Assembly: GCF_002479495.1 (NCBI RefSeq)
Contig: NZ_DLNQ01000015.1
Span: 199,476-263,475, forward strand
From: Brevundimonas sp. UBA7506
GTDB lineage: Bacteria > Pseudomonadota > Alphaproteobacteria > Caulobacterales > Caulobacteraceae
Length of the DNA stretch: 64,000 nt
Reading direction: 5' to 3'
Below the pieces are notes generated by a model. The model did not search any database and was not told the DNA's origin. It saw only the letters and a list, made by a program, of their open reading frames with translations. The position numbers and the translations under genes are program-made. Positions 55,184 through 63,944 of this stretch are shown piece after piece; position 1 is the first letter of the stretch; every line of letters starts with the position of its first letter.

Positions 55184-56470
55184 TCAGATCGCGGCCAGGG
55201 CCTGTTGCAGGTCGGCCCAAAGGTCCTCGACGTTCTCGATCCCGACCGACAGCCGCACCAGGTTGTCGCCGATGCCGCTGCGTTGCTTGGCCTCGGGCGT
55301 ATAGTCCGAGTGGGTCATGCTGGACGGGTGCGAGGCCAGGCTCTCGGCGCCGCCCAGGCTGACGGCCAGCTTGAACAGCCGCAGGGCGTTCAGCATGCGG
55401 AAGGCCTCGGCCTCGCCGCCGGGCAGCTCCAGCGAGAAGGTCGATCCCGAACCCTTGCACTGGGCCGCGAAGATGGCCTGCTGGTCCGGTGAGGCGTCCG
55501 GCCCGCCGGCGGTCAGGACGGCGCTGACGCGCGGATCGGCGCGCAGGCGCTCGGCCAGGATCAGGGCGTTCTCCTGGGCCCGTTCCATGCGGATATGCAA
55601 GGTCTCCAGACTGCGCAGCAGCAGCCAGGCCGTGTGCGGATCGGTGTTGGTGCCGCAGATGGTGCGCATCTCGCCCACCCGCGCCATCAGGTCGGCTGCG
55701 CCCATGCAGCCGCCGGCGATCAGGTCGGAGTGGCCGCCGACATACTTGGTCAGGGAATAGAGGACGAGGTCCGCCCCCAGCTCCAGCGGGCTCTGCCACA
55801 GGGGCCCGAGGAAGGTGTTGTCCACCGCCACGATCGGGCGCTCGATCTGATCCACGGCCTTGGCGCCGGCCACGGCGCGGGCGATGTCGACCAGTTGGTT
55901 GGTCGGGTTGGCGGGGGTCTCCAGATAGACGGCGGCGAGCCGTCCGCCGGTCGTCTTGGCCTCGGCGGCGGCGGCTGTCATGGCCGCATCGAGGGCGTCG
56001 GCGCCCTCGGCGGCGGGGACGCTGATCGCCTTGACGCCGTAGCGGGGCAGGATGCGGTCGAACAGGTATTCGGTGCCGCCATAGGCCGGGGCCGTATAGA
56101 GGATGACGTCGCCGGGGCGCACCATCGCCAGCATGGCGGTCGAGATGGCGGCCATGCCGGTCGAGAAGACCAGGGCCTTGTCGGCCTTGTCCCAGACCGC
56201 GAGGCGGTCCTCGAGGATTTCCAGGTTGGGGTTGTTGATGCGCGAATAGATCAGGCCCAGCGCCTCGTCCGGGTCGCGCTGACGCAGGCCATAGGCGACC
56301 TCGAAGAAGCGCTTGCCGTCCTCGGCCGACTTGAAGACGAAGGTGGACGACTGGAACAGGGGCGCCTTGATGGCCCCCTCCGACAGGGCGGGGTCATAGC
56401 CATAGCCCATCATCAGGGTTTCAGGCGCGAGGGTGCGAGCCCCAAGAACGCGGGTGCGGTGACGGTTCAT
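55184..56470 (-). CDS. Cys/Met metabolism PLP enzyme (cystathionine gamma-synthase/lyase type)
   Basis: The 428-residue fold-type I enzyme has YSRINNPNLEILEDRLA and FSTGMAAISTAMLAMVRPGDVILYTAPAYGGTEYLF for PLP binding. The Asp is in PIVAVDNTFLGPL, the Schiff-base Lys in YSLTKYVGGHSDLIAGG, and FKLAVSLGGAESLASHPSSMTH lies near the end. The family includes cystathionine synthases, lyases and methionine gamma-lyase; sequence alone does not decide. The start has an AT-rich lead and AGAGGAAAC upstream. I looked for a SAM-II riboswitch there and did not see one. Confidence 0.9.
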   Translation of the reverse strand: MNRHRTRVLGARTLAPETLMMGYGYDPALSEGAIKAPLFQSSTFVFKSAEDGKRFFEVAYGLRQRDPDEALGLIYSRINNPNLEILEDRLAVWDKADKALVFSTGMAAISTAMLAMVRPGDVILYTAPAYGGTEYLFDRILPRYGVKAISVPAAEGADALDAAMTAAAAEAKTTGGRLAAVYLETPANPTNQLVDIARAVAGAKAVDQIERPIVAVDNTFLGPLWQSPLELGADLVLYSLTKYVGGHSDLIAGGCMGAADLMARVGEMRTICGTNTDPHTAWLLLRSLETLHIRMERAQENALILAERLRADPRVSAVLTAGGPDASPDQQAIFAAQCKGSGSTFSLELPGGEAEAFRMLNALRLFKLAVSLGGAESLASHPSSMTHSDYTPEAKQRSGIGDNLVRLSVGIENVEDLWADLQQALAAI

Positions 56471-56590
56471 TTTTTATGTTTCCTCTCCTGAGCGGGTGAT
56501 AGCCGACCCAGGAAGGGGCCGCCAGCCGCCATGGACTTGAGAGGAAGCTGCAGTTTGTTGGACGTTTCGACCAGCGCTCCGCAAGCGGGG

Positions 56591-57898
56591 TCAGGTCGTC
56601 AGCGCCTGGCTCAACTGCTCGATCCTCTGGCGGAGGTCCGGCACGGCTATGGTCTCCCACAGGGCGGCGCGGGCGGGCGGGCCGAGGACGTAGAGGTCGG
56701 GGTCGACTGTCCCGTCGGCGTGCAGGATGCGGCCCGTCTCGTCCAGGTCGAGGCCCAGTTTCAGCGGGTCCAGACGGGCGCGTCCTTCGGCGATCAGGGC
56801 GGCGGTCAGGGGCGTCGTGGCCGCGCTATGGCCGGGGCCGGTGCAGTCGATCAGCCATTGGGCCGTTAAGGTCTGAACCGCGCCGCCGGGAGCGTTGACG
56901 GTCAGGGTTGCGGCGTCGCCGGAGACTTCGGTGGCGCGGACACGGCCGGCGCGAACGCTCAACCGGCCCTCTGCAATCAGGGCCTCCAGCGCCGCGGCGA
57001 TCTCGGGCGCGATGCGGTGGCGATGAACATCCCACCAGGGCCGCAGATGGCGCAGGAATCGGGCGCGTTCGGCGGTCGTCGCGGCGCGCCACAGATCGGC
57101 GGTGATCGGACGATAACCCTCCATGACCCGGCGCCAGCCGTGTTCGCGCGTCAGCCGCCGGGCCGAAGCCAGCCTTTGCGACAGGGCGCCGGTCAGGGCC
57201 TCGGGCGGCAGGGCGACCGGCGCGTCATGATGCGCGCCGTGGGCGCGGGGCAGAAGACCGCGCCGTGACACCGCCGTCGCCCGGCCGCGCCAGCCCTGGG
57301 CCTGCAGCGCCAGAACCACGTCGACCATGGTCAGGCCCGAGCCGAGGATCAGGACGGCGTCATCGGGCTGGATGCGCTCCAGAACGCCCGGCGCCCAGGG
57401 ATCAGACAGGACGCGCGGGCTCTGCCCCGTCGGCGTATTGCGCGGCGCGGGATTGCCGGTGGCCAGCACCACGGCCCGGCCTTCAATGCGGCGACCGTCC
57501 GACAGGGCCACGGTCTGGCCGTCGATGGCGACGGCCTCGCCCTTCACCTGTTGGATCAGGTCAGGGCGAAGTGCGGCCAGAGTCGTCAGCCGGTCGCGGA
57601 TGTACTGGCCGTAAAACAGACGCGGTGCGAAGCCTTCTGGATCGGCGCAGGATGAAGCGCATTCCTCCAGCCAGTCGACGAAGTCCCGCGGGCGGTCGAC
57701 GACGGCGCTCATCCGTTCGGAGCGGACGTTCAACCGGTGCTCGGGCAGGGTCGTGGAATAGGCCACGCCGGGGCCGAAAGCCTCGCCGCGCTCGATCAGG
57801 ACCGAGGCCTGGCCGCGCTCGGCCAGCCGCGCGGCCAGCATGGCGCCCGAGAAGCCGCCGCCGACGATGACCACGGGCAGGGAGGAGGCGTCGTTCAT
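56591..57898 (-). CDS. FAD/NAD(P)-binding protein, FAD-NAD(P)-binding family
   Basis: The 435-residue flavoprotein has VVIVGGGFSGAMLAARLAERG, then EAFGPGVAYSTTLPEHRLNVRSERMSAVVDRPRDFVDWL, a segment of the stand-alone FAD_NAD-binding family. It has GRAVVLATGNPAP and a second Rossmann motif AVLILGSGLTMVDVVLALQAQG. The family contains uncharacterised oxidoreductases, some annotated as hydroxyacylglutathione-related. The substrate is unknown. It lies 42 bp downstream of the phosphomannomutase gene on the same strand. Confidence 0.85.
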   Translation of the reverse strand: MNDASSLPVVIVGGGFSGAMLAARLAERGQASVLIERGEAFGPGVAYSTTLPEHRLNVRSERMSAVVDRPRDFVDWLEECASSCADPEGFAPRLFYGQYIRDRLTTLAALRPDLIQQVKGEAVAIDGQTVALSDGRRIEGRAVVLATGNPAPRNTPTGQSPRVLSDPWAPGVLERIQPDDAVLILGSGLTMVDVVLALQAQGWRGRATAVSRRGLLPRAHGAHHDAPVALPPEALTGALSQRLASARRLTREHGWRRVMEGYRPITADLWRAATTAERARFLRHLRPWWDVHRHRIAPEIAAALEALIAEGRLSVRAGRVRATEVSGDAATLTVNAPGGAVQTLTAQWLIDCTGPGHSAATTPLTAALIAEGRARLDPLKLGLDLDETGRILHADGTVDPDLYVLGPPARAALWETIAVPDLRQRIEQLSQALTT

Positions 57899-57939
57899 CG
57901 GGTCACCGCGCCAGAGCCGTCACGTCGCGTCAAAGGGAT

Positions 57940-59439
57940 TCAGATTTCCTGATTGAAGGCGCCGATCTCCGGGTGGGCGGCCAGACGCGGTTTGACCTCT
58001 TTCCTGAACAGGTCGCGCATGTCGTCGGCTGAGCGCATGCTCTCGACCACCACCACCAGTTCCGGCTTGTTGCTGGAGGCGCGGACCAGGACCCAGGAGC
58101 CGTCCTCGAGGTGAACGCGCACGCCGTTGACGGTGATGGCCTCGACGATCTTGCGGCCCAGGATCGAGCCGCCCGACGCCGCCAGATCCTCGTATTCCTT
58201 CACGATCTTCGCCAGGACGTCGTACTTCAGCTCGTCGTCGCAGTGGGGCGACATGGTCAGGCTGGTCCAGGCGTCGGGCAAGGCCGACTTCAGTTCCGAC
58301 AGCGACTTGCCGGGGTTGCGGTCCAGCATGGCCAGGACGGCGCCGGCGGCGACCAGGCCGTCATCATAGCCGTGGCCCAGGTCGCCCGACAGGAAGAAGT
58401 GGCCCGACTTTTCGAACCCGGCCAGGGCGCCCAGTTCGGCGGTCTTGCGCTTGATGTAGGAGTGGCCGGTCTTCCAATACACGGTCTCGGCGCCATTGGC
58501 CTTGAGCACTTCGTCGGTCTTGTAAAGGCCGGTCGACTTCACATCGACGACGAAGGTCGCGTTCGGATGGATGGCCGACAGGTCGCGGGCCAACATCAGG
58601 CCGATCTTGTCGGCGAAGATCTCCTCGCCGGTGTCGTCCACCACGCCGCAGCGGTCGCCGTCGCCGTCGAAGCCCAGGGCCAGGTCGGCGCCCGTCTCCT
58701 TCACCTTCTCGGCCATGGCGACCAGCATGACGTGGTCTTCCGGGTTCGGATTATACTTGGGGAAGGTCCAGTCGAGGTGGGTGTCCATCTCGATCACTTC
58801 ACAGCCCATCAGGCGCAACGCCTCGGGCGCAAAGGCGCCGGCCGTGCCGTTGCCGCAGGCGGCCACGACCTTGAGCGGGCGGGTCAACTTCACCTTGGAG
58901 GCCACGTCCTTGATATACTGCTCGCGGAAGCCCTCGACGCGCTCGACGCGGCCGCCGGGGCGGGCGACGCCCTCGCCGTTCAGGACGATTTCCTTGAGCC
59001 GGGTCATCTCGTCGGGGCCGAAGGTGAGCGGCGCCTGGGCGCCCATCTTGACGCCGGTCCAGCCGTTCTCGTTGTGGCTGGCCGTGACCATGGCCACGCA
59101 GGGGCAGTCCAGGGCGAACTGGGCGTAATAGGCCATGGGCGACAGGGCCAGGCCGATGTCGACCACCTCCATGCCGCCTTCCAGCAGGCCGAGGATCAAG
59201 GCCTGCTTCACCGACAGGGAATAGGAGCGGAAGTCGTGGCCGACGGCGATGCGCGGACGCACGCCGATCTCGTGGACATAGGTGGCCAGGCCGAGACCCA
59301 GGGCCTGAATGCCCAGAAGGTTGATCTCCTTTTCGAGAATCCAGCGCGCGTCGTACTCGCGGAAGCCCGTCGGCTTGACCAGCGGAAGGGTTTCGTACGC
59401 CGCCGTATTGGGGCGGATGTCCTGGCGCGGTTTGAACAT
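57940..59439 (-). CDS. Phosphomannomutase/phosphoglucomutase
   Basis: The 499-residue alpha-D-phosphohexomutase has the phosphoserine loop TASHNENGWTGVKMG and the metal loop GFDGDGDRCGVVDD. KSGHFFLSGDLGHGYDDG and the phosphate-binding RASSNKPELVVVVES follow. The ATG at 59439 has AGGAAG seven bases upstream; longer ORF calls include untranslated DNA. It would interconvert mannose and glucose 6- and 1-phosphates and so feed galU and GDP-mannose synthesis. It is divergent from gpmA across 191 bp. Confidence 0.93.
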   Translation of the reverse strand: MFKPRQDIRPNTAAYETLPLVKPTGFREYDARWILEKEINLLGIQALGLGLATYVHEIGVRPRIAVGHDFRSYSLSVKQALILGLLEGGMEVVDIGLALSPMAYYAQFALDCPCVAMVTASHNENGWTGVKMGAQAPLTFGPDEMTRLKEIVLNGEGVARPGGRVERVEGFREQYIKDVASKVKLTRPLKVVAACGNGTAGAFAPEALRLMGCEVIEMDTHLDWTFPKYNPNPEDHVMLVAMAEKVKETGADLALGFDGDGDRCGVVDDTGEEIFADKIGLMLARDLSAIHPNATFVVDVKSTGLYKTDEVLKANGAETVYWKTGHSYIKRKTAELGALAGFEKSGHFFLSGDLGHGYDDGLVAAGAVLAMLDRNPGKSLSELKSALPDAWTSLTMSPHCDDELKYDVLAKIVKEYEDLAASGGSILGRKIVEAITVNGVRVHLEDGSWVLVRASSNKPELVVVVESMRSADDMRDLFRKEVKPRLAAHPEIGAFNQEI

Positions 59440-59630
59440 GGGTCTTCCTGAGGGTCGGCGAATGGGCGGGGCATGATCCGCCCGCAACCCTAGCGTCGCG
59501 GTATAGCGGTCGTCCCCCGAGAGGCCAACAACGCGCGTCGGCGGTTCCGGCTGCATCCTGTCCCGCATCGTGAAACCTTGACCGCCCCCGCATCCACGGC
59601 CTACGCGAAGGGGAAGTTTTGGAGACGCCC

Positions 59631-60356
59631 ATGCCCCGCCTGATCCTGCTCCGCCACGGCCAGAGCCAGTGGAACCTGGAAAACCGCTTCACCGGCTGGG
59701 TGGACGTCGATCTGACCGCCGAAGGCGAAGCCCAGGCGCGGCGCGGCGGCGAGTTGATCGCCGAGGCCGGCTTCAAGCCCGCCGTCATGTTCACCTCGGT
59801 CCTGACGCGCGCCAAGCGCACCGGCGCTCTGGCGCTGGATTCGGCGGGACTGAAGGACGTGCCGGTCGTCGAGGACTGGCGCCTGAACGAGCGCCACTAT
59901 GGCGGGCTGACCGGTCTGGACAAGGCCGAGACGGCGGCCAAGCACGGCGAGGACCAGGTCAAGATCTGGCGCCGCAGCTATGACGTGCCGCCGCCGCCTC
60001 TGGCGCCGGGCGGCGAGTTCGATTTCGACGCCGACCCTCGCTACGCGGGCAAGGAAATCCCCGACACCGAGAGCCTGAAGACCACCCTGGACCGGGTCCA
60101 GCCCTATTGGGACGCCGAGATCGCCCCGCGCCTGAAGGCGGGCGAGGACGTGTTGATCGCCGCCCACGGCAACTCGCTGCGGGCCATCGTCAAGCTGCTG
60201 TTCGCCGTGCCGGACGACCAGATCGTCGGCGTGGAAATCCCCACCGGCAATCCGCTGGAGATCGACCTGAACGCCGACCTGAAGCCGGTCGCCGCCCGCT
60301 ATCTGGACCAGGGCCGGGCGCAAGCCCTGCCGCCCATTGCGAGCGTGGGCGCGTGA
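59631..60356 (+). CDS. gpmA: 2,3-bisphosphoglycerate-dependent phosphoglycerate mutase
   Basis: The 241-residue glycolytic enzyme has [26 protein letters not shown] with the phosphohistidine, [32 protein letters not shown] and the second catalytic His in [15 protein letters not shown]. The ATG at 59631 has GGAGA at good spacing. Its stop overlaps the GTG start of the RibD-like gene (GTGA), so the two are co-translated. Confidence 0.97.
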   Translation: MPRLILLRHGQSQWNLENRFTGWVDVDLTAEGEAQARRGGELIAEAGFKPAVMFTSVLTRAKRTGALALDSAGLKDVPVVEDWRLNERHYGGLTGLDKAETAAKHGEDQVKIWRRSYDVPPPPLAPGGEFDFDADPRYAGKEIPDTESLKTTLDRVQPYWDAEIAPRLKAGEDVLIAAHGNSLRAIVKLLFAVPDDQIVGVEIPTGNPLEIDLNADLKPVAARYLDQGRAQALPPIASVGA

Positions 60357-60985
60357 GCACGTCCTCAAAGGACGACGCCGTCCACATGCGCCGCGCCATT
60401 GATCTGGCGCTGGCGCGGATGGGCGAGACCTGGCCCAACCCGGCGGTCGGCTGCGTTCTGGTCAAGGACGGGGTCGTGCTGGCCGAGGCCGCCACGGCGC
60501 CGGGCGGACGCCCCCACGCCGAGGAACAGGCCGTGCCCACCGCCGGCGAGGCCGTGAAGGGCGCGACCGCCTATGTCACGCTGGAGCCCTGCGGCGCGCG
60601 CTCGTCCGGCCGCAAGTCCTGCGCCCACTTCCTGGCCGAGGCCGGGGTCGAGCGGGTGGTCATCGCCGCGCTTGATCCTTCGCCCTTCGCCTCGGGGCGA
60701 GGCACCGAACGCCTGCGTCAGTCGGGCCTGACGGTGGAGACGGGCCTTCTGGCTGAGGACGCCGCCGTCCTGAGCGAAGGTTTCCTGCATCGGCTGGAGA
60801 CCGGGCGGCCCATGGTCCGTGTCAGCGAGGACGGCAAGGGCTTCGACGGCCGCTTCGTCGCCGCGCCGCGCGCCGATCTGACGACCGAGCTGAACCGGCT
60901 AGGAGAGGCGGGCTACACCCGGCTGTGGACCCATGAGGGCGAGCTGGCCGAGGCCCTGCGCGAACAGGGTCTGCTGACCGACTAG
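60353..60985 (+). CDS. RibD-like pyrimidine deaminase with an eroded reductase domain
   Basis: The GTG start at 60353 gives 210 residues. Residues about 1-145 form a RibD-type deaminase: [14 protein letters not shown], the zinc His in HAEEQAV and the zinc cysteines in [15 protein letters not shown]. The reductase part is reduced to about 65 residues. [18 protein letters not shown] resembles the usual domain start, and [17 protein letters not shown] resembles its C-terminal EGG-x-L segment; the nucleotide-binding core between them is missing. Full RibD is about 360 residues. It may act as a deaminase only, or be a paralogue of a complete ribD elsewhere. Confidence 0.8.
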   Translation: MSTSSKDDAVHMRRAIDLALARMGETWPNPAVGCVLVKDGVVLAEAATAPGGRPHAEEQAVPTAGEAVKGATAYVTLEPCGARSSGRKSCAHFLAEAGVERVVIAALDPSPFASGRGTERLRQSGLTVETGLLAEDAAVLSEGFLHRLETGRPMVRVSEDGKGFDGRFVAAPRADLTTELNRLGEAGYTRLWTHEGELAEALREQGLLTD

Positions 60986-61045
60986 GAAGGCGGAAACGGC
61001 TGTTTCCGCAAAGCTTCCTTAATGGCCGTAAGCCATGTTGGCGCC

Positions 61046-62323
61046 ATGAGCGATGTCGCCGATCCTGTCCGCAAGAAACCGACCCAGGCCGAGGTCGACC
61101 TGATCTGCGCCAAGCATGACCGCCTGTGGCAGGCCAAGCCCGGCGGCGCGCGCGCGGTCTTCGCCTGGATGGACCTGTCGGGGCTGACGCTGCGCGGACG
61201 CAATCTGGCCGACGCCGACTTCGCCGCCGCTCGCCTGCATGGCTGCGATCTGTCCGGGGCAAAGCTGGATAACGCCAACTTCTTCGGCGCGGACATGCAG
61301 GACATCAACCTGACCGACGCCAGCCTGCGCCGGGCCGACCTGCGCGGCGCCTGCCTGCGCGGCGCCGACCTGTCGGGGGCCGACCTGTTCGAGGCCGACC
61401 TGCGCGAAGGCACCATCGCGGCCGCCGACGGCAAGCTGGGCTTTCGCGTCATCGAGGCCCAGAAGCGCGGCGACACCCAGGCCCAGGGCGCCAGCCTGGT
61501 CGGGGCCAACCTGCAGCGCTCGCGCATGACGGGCATGGTGGCCATCGCCGCCGACTTCACCGACGCCGTCATGAAGGACTGCAAGCTGGTCCGCGCCAAC
61601 CTGAAACAGGCCAATTTCACCGGCGCCGATCTGGCCGGGGCCGATCTGTCGGGCGCGGACCTGTCGGGCGCTGACCTGACCGACGCCATCCTGGTGGGCG
61701 TGAAGGCCGCCATGTGGCGCACCGACGGGGCCAATATGGAAGGGGCTCTGACCGACAACCGCCCGGCGGGCGAGTCGGTCAGCCGTATGCCCGCCGCCGA
61801 GATGCTGCGCGACCACGCCCAGTGGTGCGAGACGGGCGGGGCCGAAGGCCAGCCCTCGGTCTTCGACGGGGTCGACCTGCGTCCGCTGGAATCCATCCGA
61901 GGCTTGAACCTGACGGCCCTGTCGGCCAAGGGCGCGGTCTTCTACGGCCTGGACATGGAGGGGGTGCAGCTTCAGGGCGCGCAACTGGAGGGCGCGGACC
62001 TGCGCTCGGCCAATCTGCGTCGGGCCGACCTGCGCGGGGCGCGGTTGGGACGGGCCAAGCTGAACGGATCGGACCTGCGCGAAGCACAGTTGGGGCCGTT
62101 GATGTTGGGAGCCGACCGGTTGCTGCCGGCGGATCTGTCGGGCGCCATCCTGCGCGGAGCGGATCTGTCGGGGGCTGATCTTCGTCGCGCGGTGCTCAAG
62201 GGCGCGGACCTCAGCCGGGCGGTCATGCACGGCGCCCAGACCAAGCAGGCTGATTTCACCGACGCCCAGATCGGTGGCGCACGCGGCCTGGATCCGGCGG
62301 ACACCAAGGCCTTCGCCGCCTAA
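61046..62323 (+). CDS. Pentapeptide repeat protein
   Basis: The 425-residue protein has two long blocks of A(D/N)Lxx pentapeptide repeats: about residues 55-130 (ADLRGACLRGADLSGADLFEADL) with a continuation at 150-225, and 290-410 near the C-terminus. They fold as right-handed quadrilateral beta-helices. A non-repeat insert (MLRDHAQWCETGGAEGQPSVFDGVDLRPL) lies between them. No signal peptide or membrane segment is seen, so it is cytoplasmic. Some relatives mimic DNA and bind gyrase, but nothing here shows that. The ATG at 61046 lies 60 bp after the RibD-like gene. Confidence 0.93.
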   Translation: MSDVADPVRKKPTQAEVDLICAKHDRLWQAKPGGARAVFAWMDLSGLTLRGRNLADADFAAARLHGCDLSGAKLDNANFFGADMQDINLTDASLRRADLRGACLRGADLSGADLFEADLREGTIAAADGKLGFRVIEAQKRGDTQAQGASLVGANLQRSRMTGMVAIAADFTDAVMKDCKLVRANLKQANFTGADLAGADLSGADLSGADLTDAILVGVKAAMWRTDGANMEGALTDNRPAGESVSRMPAAEMLRDHAQWCETGGAEGQPSVFDGVDLRPLESIRGLNLTALSAKGAVFYGLDMEGVQLQGAQLEGADLRSANLRRADLRGARLGRAKLNGSDLREAQLGPLMLGADRLLPADLSGAILRGADLSGADLRRAVLKGADLSRAVMHGAQTKQADFTDAQIGGARGLDPADTKAFAA

Positions 62324-62343
62324 GACGCGCACTGAGACGCTCA

Positions 62344-62372
62344 CGAAAAAGGGCGACGCGAACGCCGCCCCT
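62344..62372 (-). terminator. Rho-independent terminator of the hsp20 gene
   Basis: Read on the minus strand, stem GGGCGGCG with CGTCGCCC (one wobble pair) is followed by TTTTTCG, 28-55 bases after the hsp20 stop. It also separates the convergent pentapeptide gene. Confidence 0.8.
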
Positions 62373-62399
62373 TCCCGGTTCTTCAGGCGATCGCCGCGC

Positions 62400-62876
62400 T
62401 TAGGCGGCCTTCTTCGCCTTGTCGGTCTTGCCCTCGATCAGGGCCTTGCCCGTCGCGATCTCGATGCGGCGCGGCTTCAGGGCCTCGGGCAGCTCGCGCT
62501 GCAGGTCGATGGTCAGCAGGCCGTTCGACAGATCGGCGCCCTTGACCACCACATAGTCGGCCAGTTGGAAGCGGCGCTCGAAGTCGCGCTCGGCCAGGCC
62601 GCGATGCAGATAGGTCTTCTGGGGCGCCGTATCGTCGTTGGCGGCCTTCTTGCCGGTGACGGTCAGCTGGTTTTCCTTCGCCTCGATGTTCAGTTCATCG
62701 GGCGAGAAGCCGGCGACGGCGATCTCGATGCGATAGGCGTTCTCGCCGGTCGTCTCGATATTATAGGGGGGCCAGCCGTTTTCCTGGCTGGAGCGCGCGG
62801 CGCTTTCCAGCTGGCGGGCCAGACGGTCGAAGCCGACGGCGGAACGGTACAGCGGCGAGAAATCATAGGTACGCAT
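62400..62876 (-). CDS. Small heat shock protein, Hsp20/IbpA family
   Basis: The 158-residue chaperone has the N-terminal DFSPLYRSAVGFDRLARQL typical of bacterial class A IbpA-like proteins. The alpha-crystallin domain follows, with NGWPPYNIETTGENAYRIEIAVAGFSPDELNIEAKENQLTVTGKK, HRGLAERDFERRFQLADYVVVKGADLSNGLLTIDLQRELPEALKPRRIEI. The C-terminal tail is Lys-rich. It binds unfolding proteins in the cytoplasm. The 5' leader forms a hairpin that hides the ribosome site, as in ROSE thermometers, and a terminator follows the gene. Confidence 0.95.
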   Translation of the reverse strand: MRTYDFSPLYRSAVGFDRLARQLESAARSSQENGWPPYNIETTGENAYRIEIAVAGFSPDELNIEAKENQLTVTGKKAANDDTAPQKTYLHRGLAERDFERRFQLADYVVVKGADLSNGLLTIDLQRELPEALKPRRIEIATGKALIEGKTDKAKKAA

Positions 62877-62910
62877 GGGTCATCCTTCTGACATTCAGCA
62901 AGGTTGAACC
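62877..62910 (-). promoter_or_regulatory. ROSE-like RNA thermometer hairpin in the hsp20 leader
   Basis: On the minus strand the leader carries CCTTGCTGA, loop ATG, then TCAGAAGG (62884-62903). CCTT pairs with AAGG and CTGA with TCAG, leaving one bulged G. AAGG is part of the Shine-Dalgarno AAGGA, which lies 6 nt before the ATG. ROSE elements share exactly this UUGCU strand opposite the ribosome site with a bulged G. Confidence 0.72.
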
Positions 62911-63143
62911 GCCCGGCGATTTTGCCCCGGACGGCGGAGGGGATTCAGGCCCAACGGTCCGCATTCGGCCCCGCAAGGTCTGGAGAGCCCGGGATCGGCG
63001 CTCTCGAATGAAGAGGTAGGCGGCGTTTTCCATCGCGCAAGGGGCGTGCGAAATCGTCGCTTGGCCCAATCCGCGCCTTGCCGAGACCGCGAAGCGCCGT
63101 AAGGGTTACAGATTGTTTCTTCCAGGACTGACCGGAGCCCCCC

Positions 63144-63944
63144 ATGCGACCCCTCGTCCTCGCCGCCCTTCTGGCGTCCGCCCTCGCCGCGCCGGCCCTG
63201 GCGCAAACCGCTCCGCCCCAGTCTGCGCCTCTGCCGCATCGTCAGGGCCTGTCGATGGAAATGCCGACCATGGGCGAGGACGCCGCCCTTCAGGCCGCCG
63301 TCGCCTCGACGACCCGTCCCGAGGCCGACCGCGCCCGCGACAGCCAGCGCCATCCGTTCGAAACCCTGACCTTCTGGGGCCTTCAACCCGGCCTGACCGT
63401 GGTCGAGATCGAGCCCGGCCGCGCCGGTTGGTGGCGCAACATCCTGGAGCCCTATGCGGCGGCCACCGGCGGGCGCTACGTGCCGGTCAGCAAGCCGACG
63501 GAGAGCATGGGCGTGGCGGATGGTTCCGCGGACATGGTGGTGGTGGCGCGCGCCTTCCACAACTGGTCGCGCGACGGTCGCGCCGAACCATACCTGGCGG
63601 CCTTCTTCAAGGCCTTGAAGCCGGGCGGCGTCCTTGCGGTGGAGCAGCACCGCAGCGTCGACGGTCTGAACGTCGCCGACGTCGCCCCGACGGGCTATGT
63701 GCCCGAGAGCTACGTCATTCATGCGGCCCGCAGCGCCGGCTTCGAGCTGGAAGCCCGCAGCGAACTGAACGCCAACGCCAGGGACGACCGCGATCACCCA
63801 TTCGGCGTCTGGACCCTGCCGCCGACGCGAACCTCTGAGCGCAACGGCCGCACCCTGACCGCCGAGGAACGCGCCGGCTTTGACGCCATCGGAGAGAGCG
63901 ATCGCATGACCCTGCGTTTCCGCAAGCCCGAGGCCGCGAACTGA
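63144..63944 (+). CDS. Methyltransferase-fold protein with signal peptide (COG4798-like)
   Basis: The 266-residue protein begins with a clear Sec signal (MRPLVLAALLASALAAPALAQ), so it should be periplasmic. The rest resembles class I SAM-dependent methyltransferases: RHPFETLTFWGLQPGLTVVEIEPGRAGWW replaces the usual glycine-rich loop, followed by ADMVVVARAFHNW and FFKALKPGGVLAVEQH. SAM is not known to be available in the periplasm, so the fold may have another role. The stop overlaps the next start as TGATG. Confidence 0.85.
   Translation: MRPLVLAALLASALAAPALAQTAPPQSAPLPHRQGLSMEMPTMGEDAALQAAVASTTRPEADRARDSQRHPFETLTFWGLQPGLTVVEIEPGRAGWWRNILEPYAAATGGRYVPVSKPTESMGVADGSADMVVVARAFHNWSRDGRAEPYLAAFFKALKPGGVLAVEQHRSVDGLNVADVAPTGYVPESYVIHAARSAGFELEARSELNANARDDRDHPFGVWTLPPTRTSERNGRTLTAEERAGFDAIGESDRMTLRFRKPEAAN

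Noticed and set aside
56471..56590. SAM-II riboswitch upstream of the cystathionine/methionine-type PLP enzyme gene
   Set aside because: The expected alphaproteobacterial SAM-II core was searched for in the leader by eye and not found.
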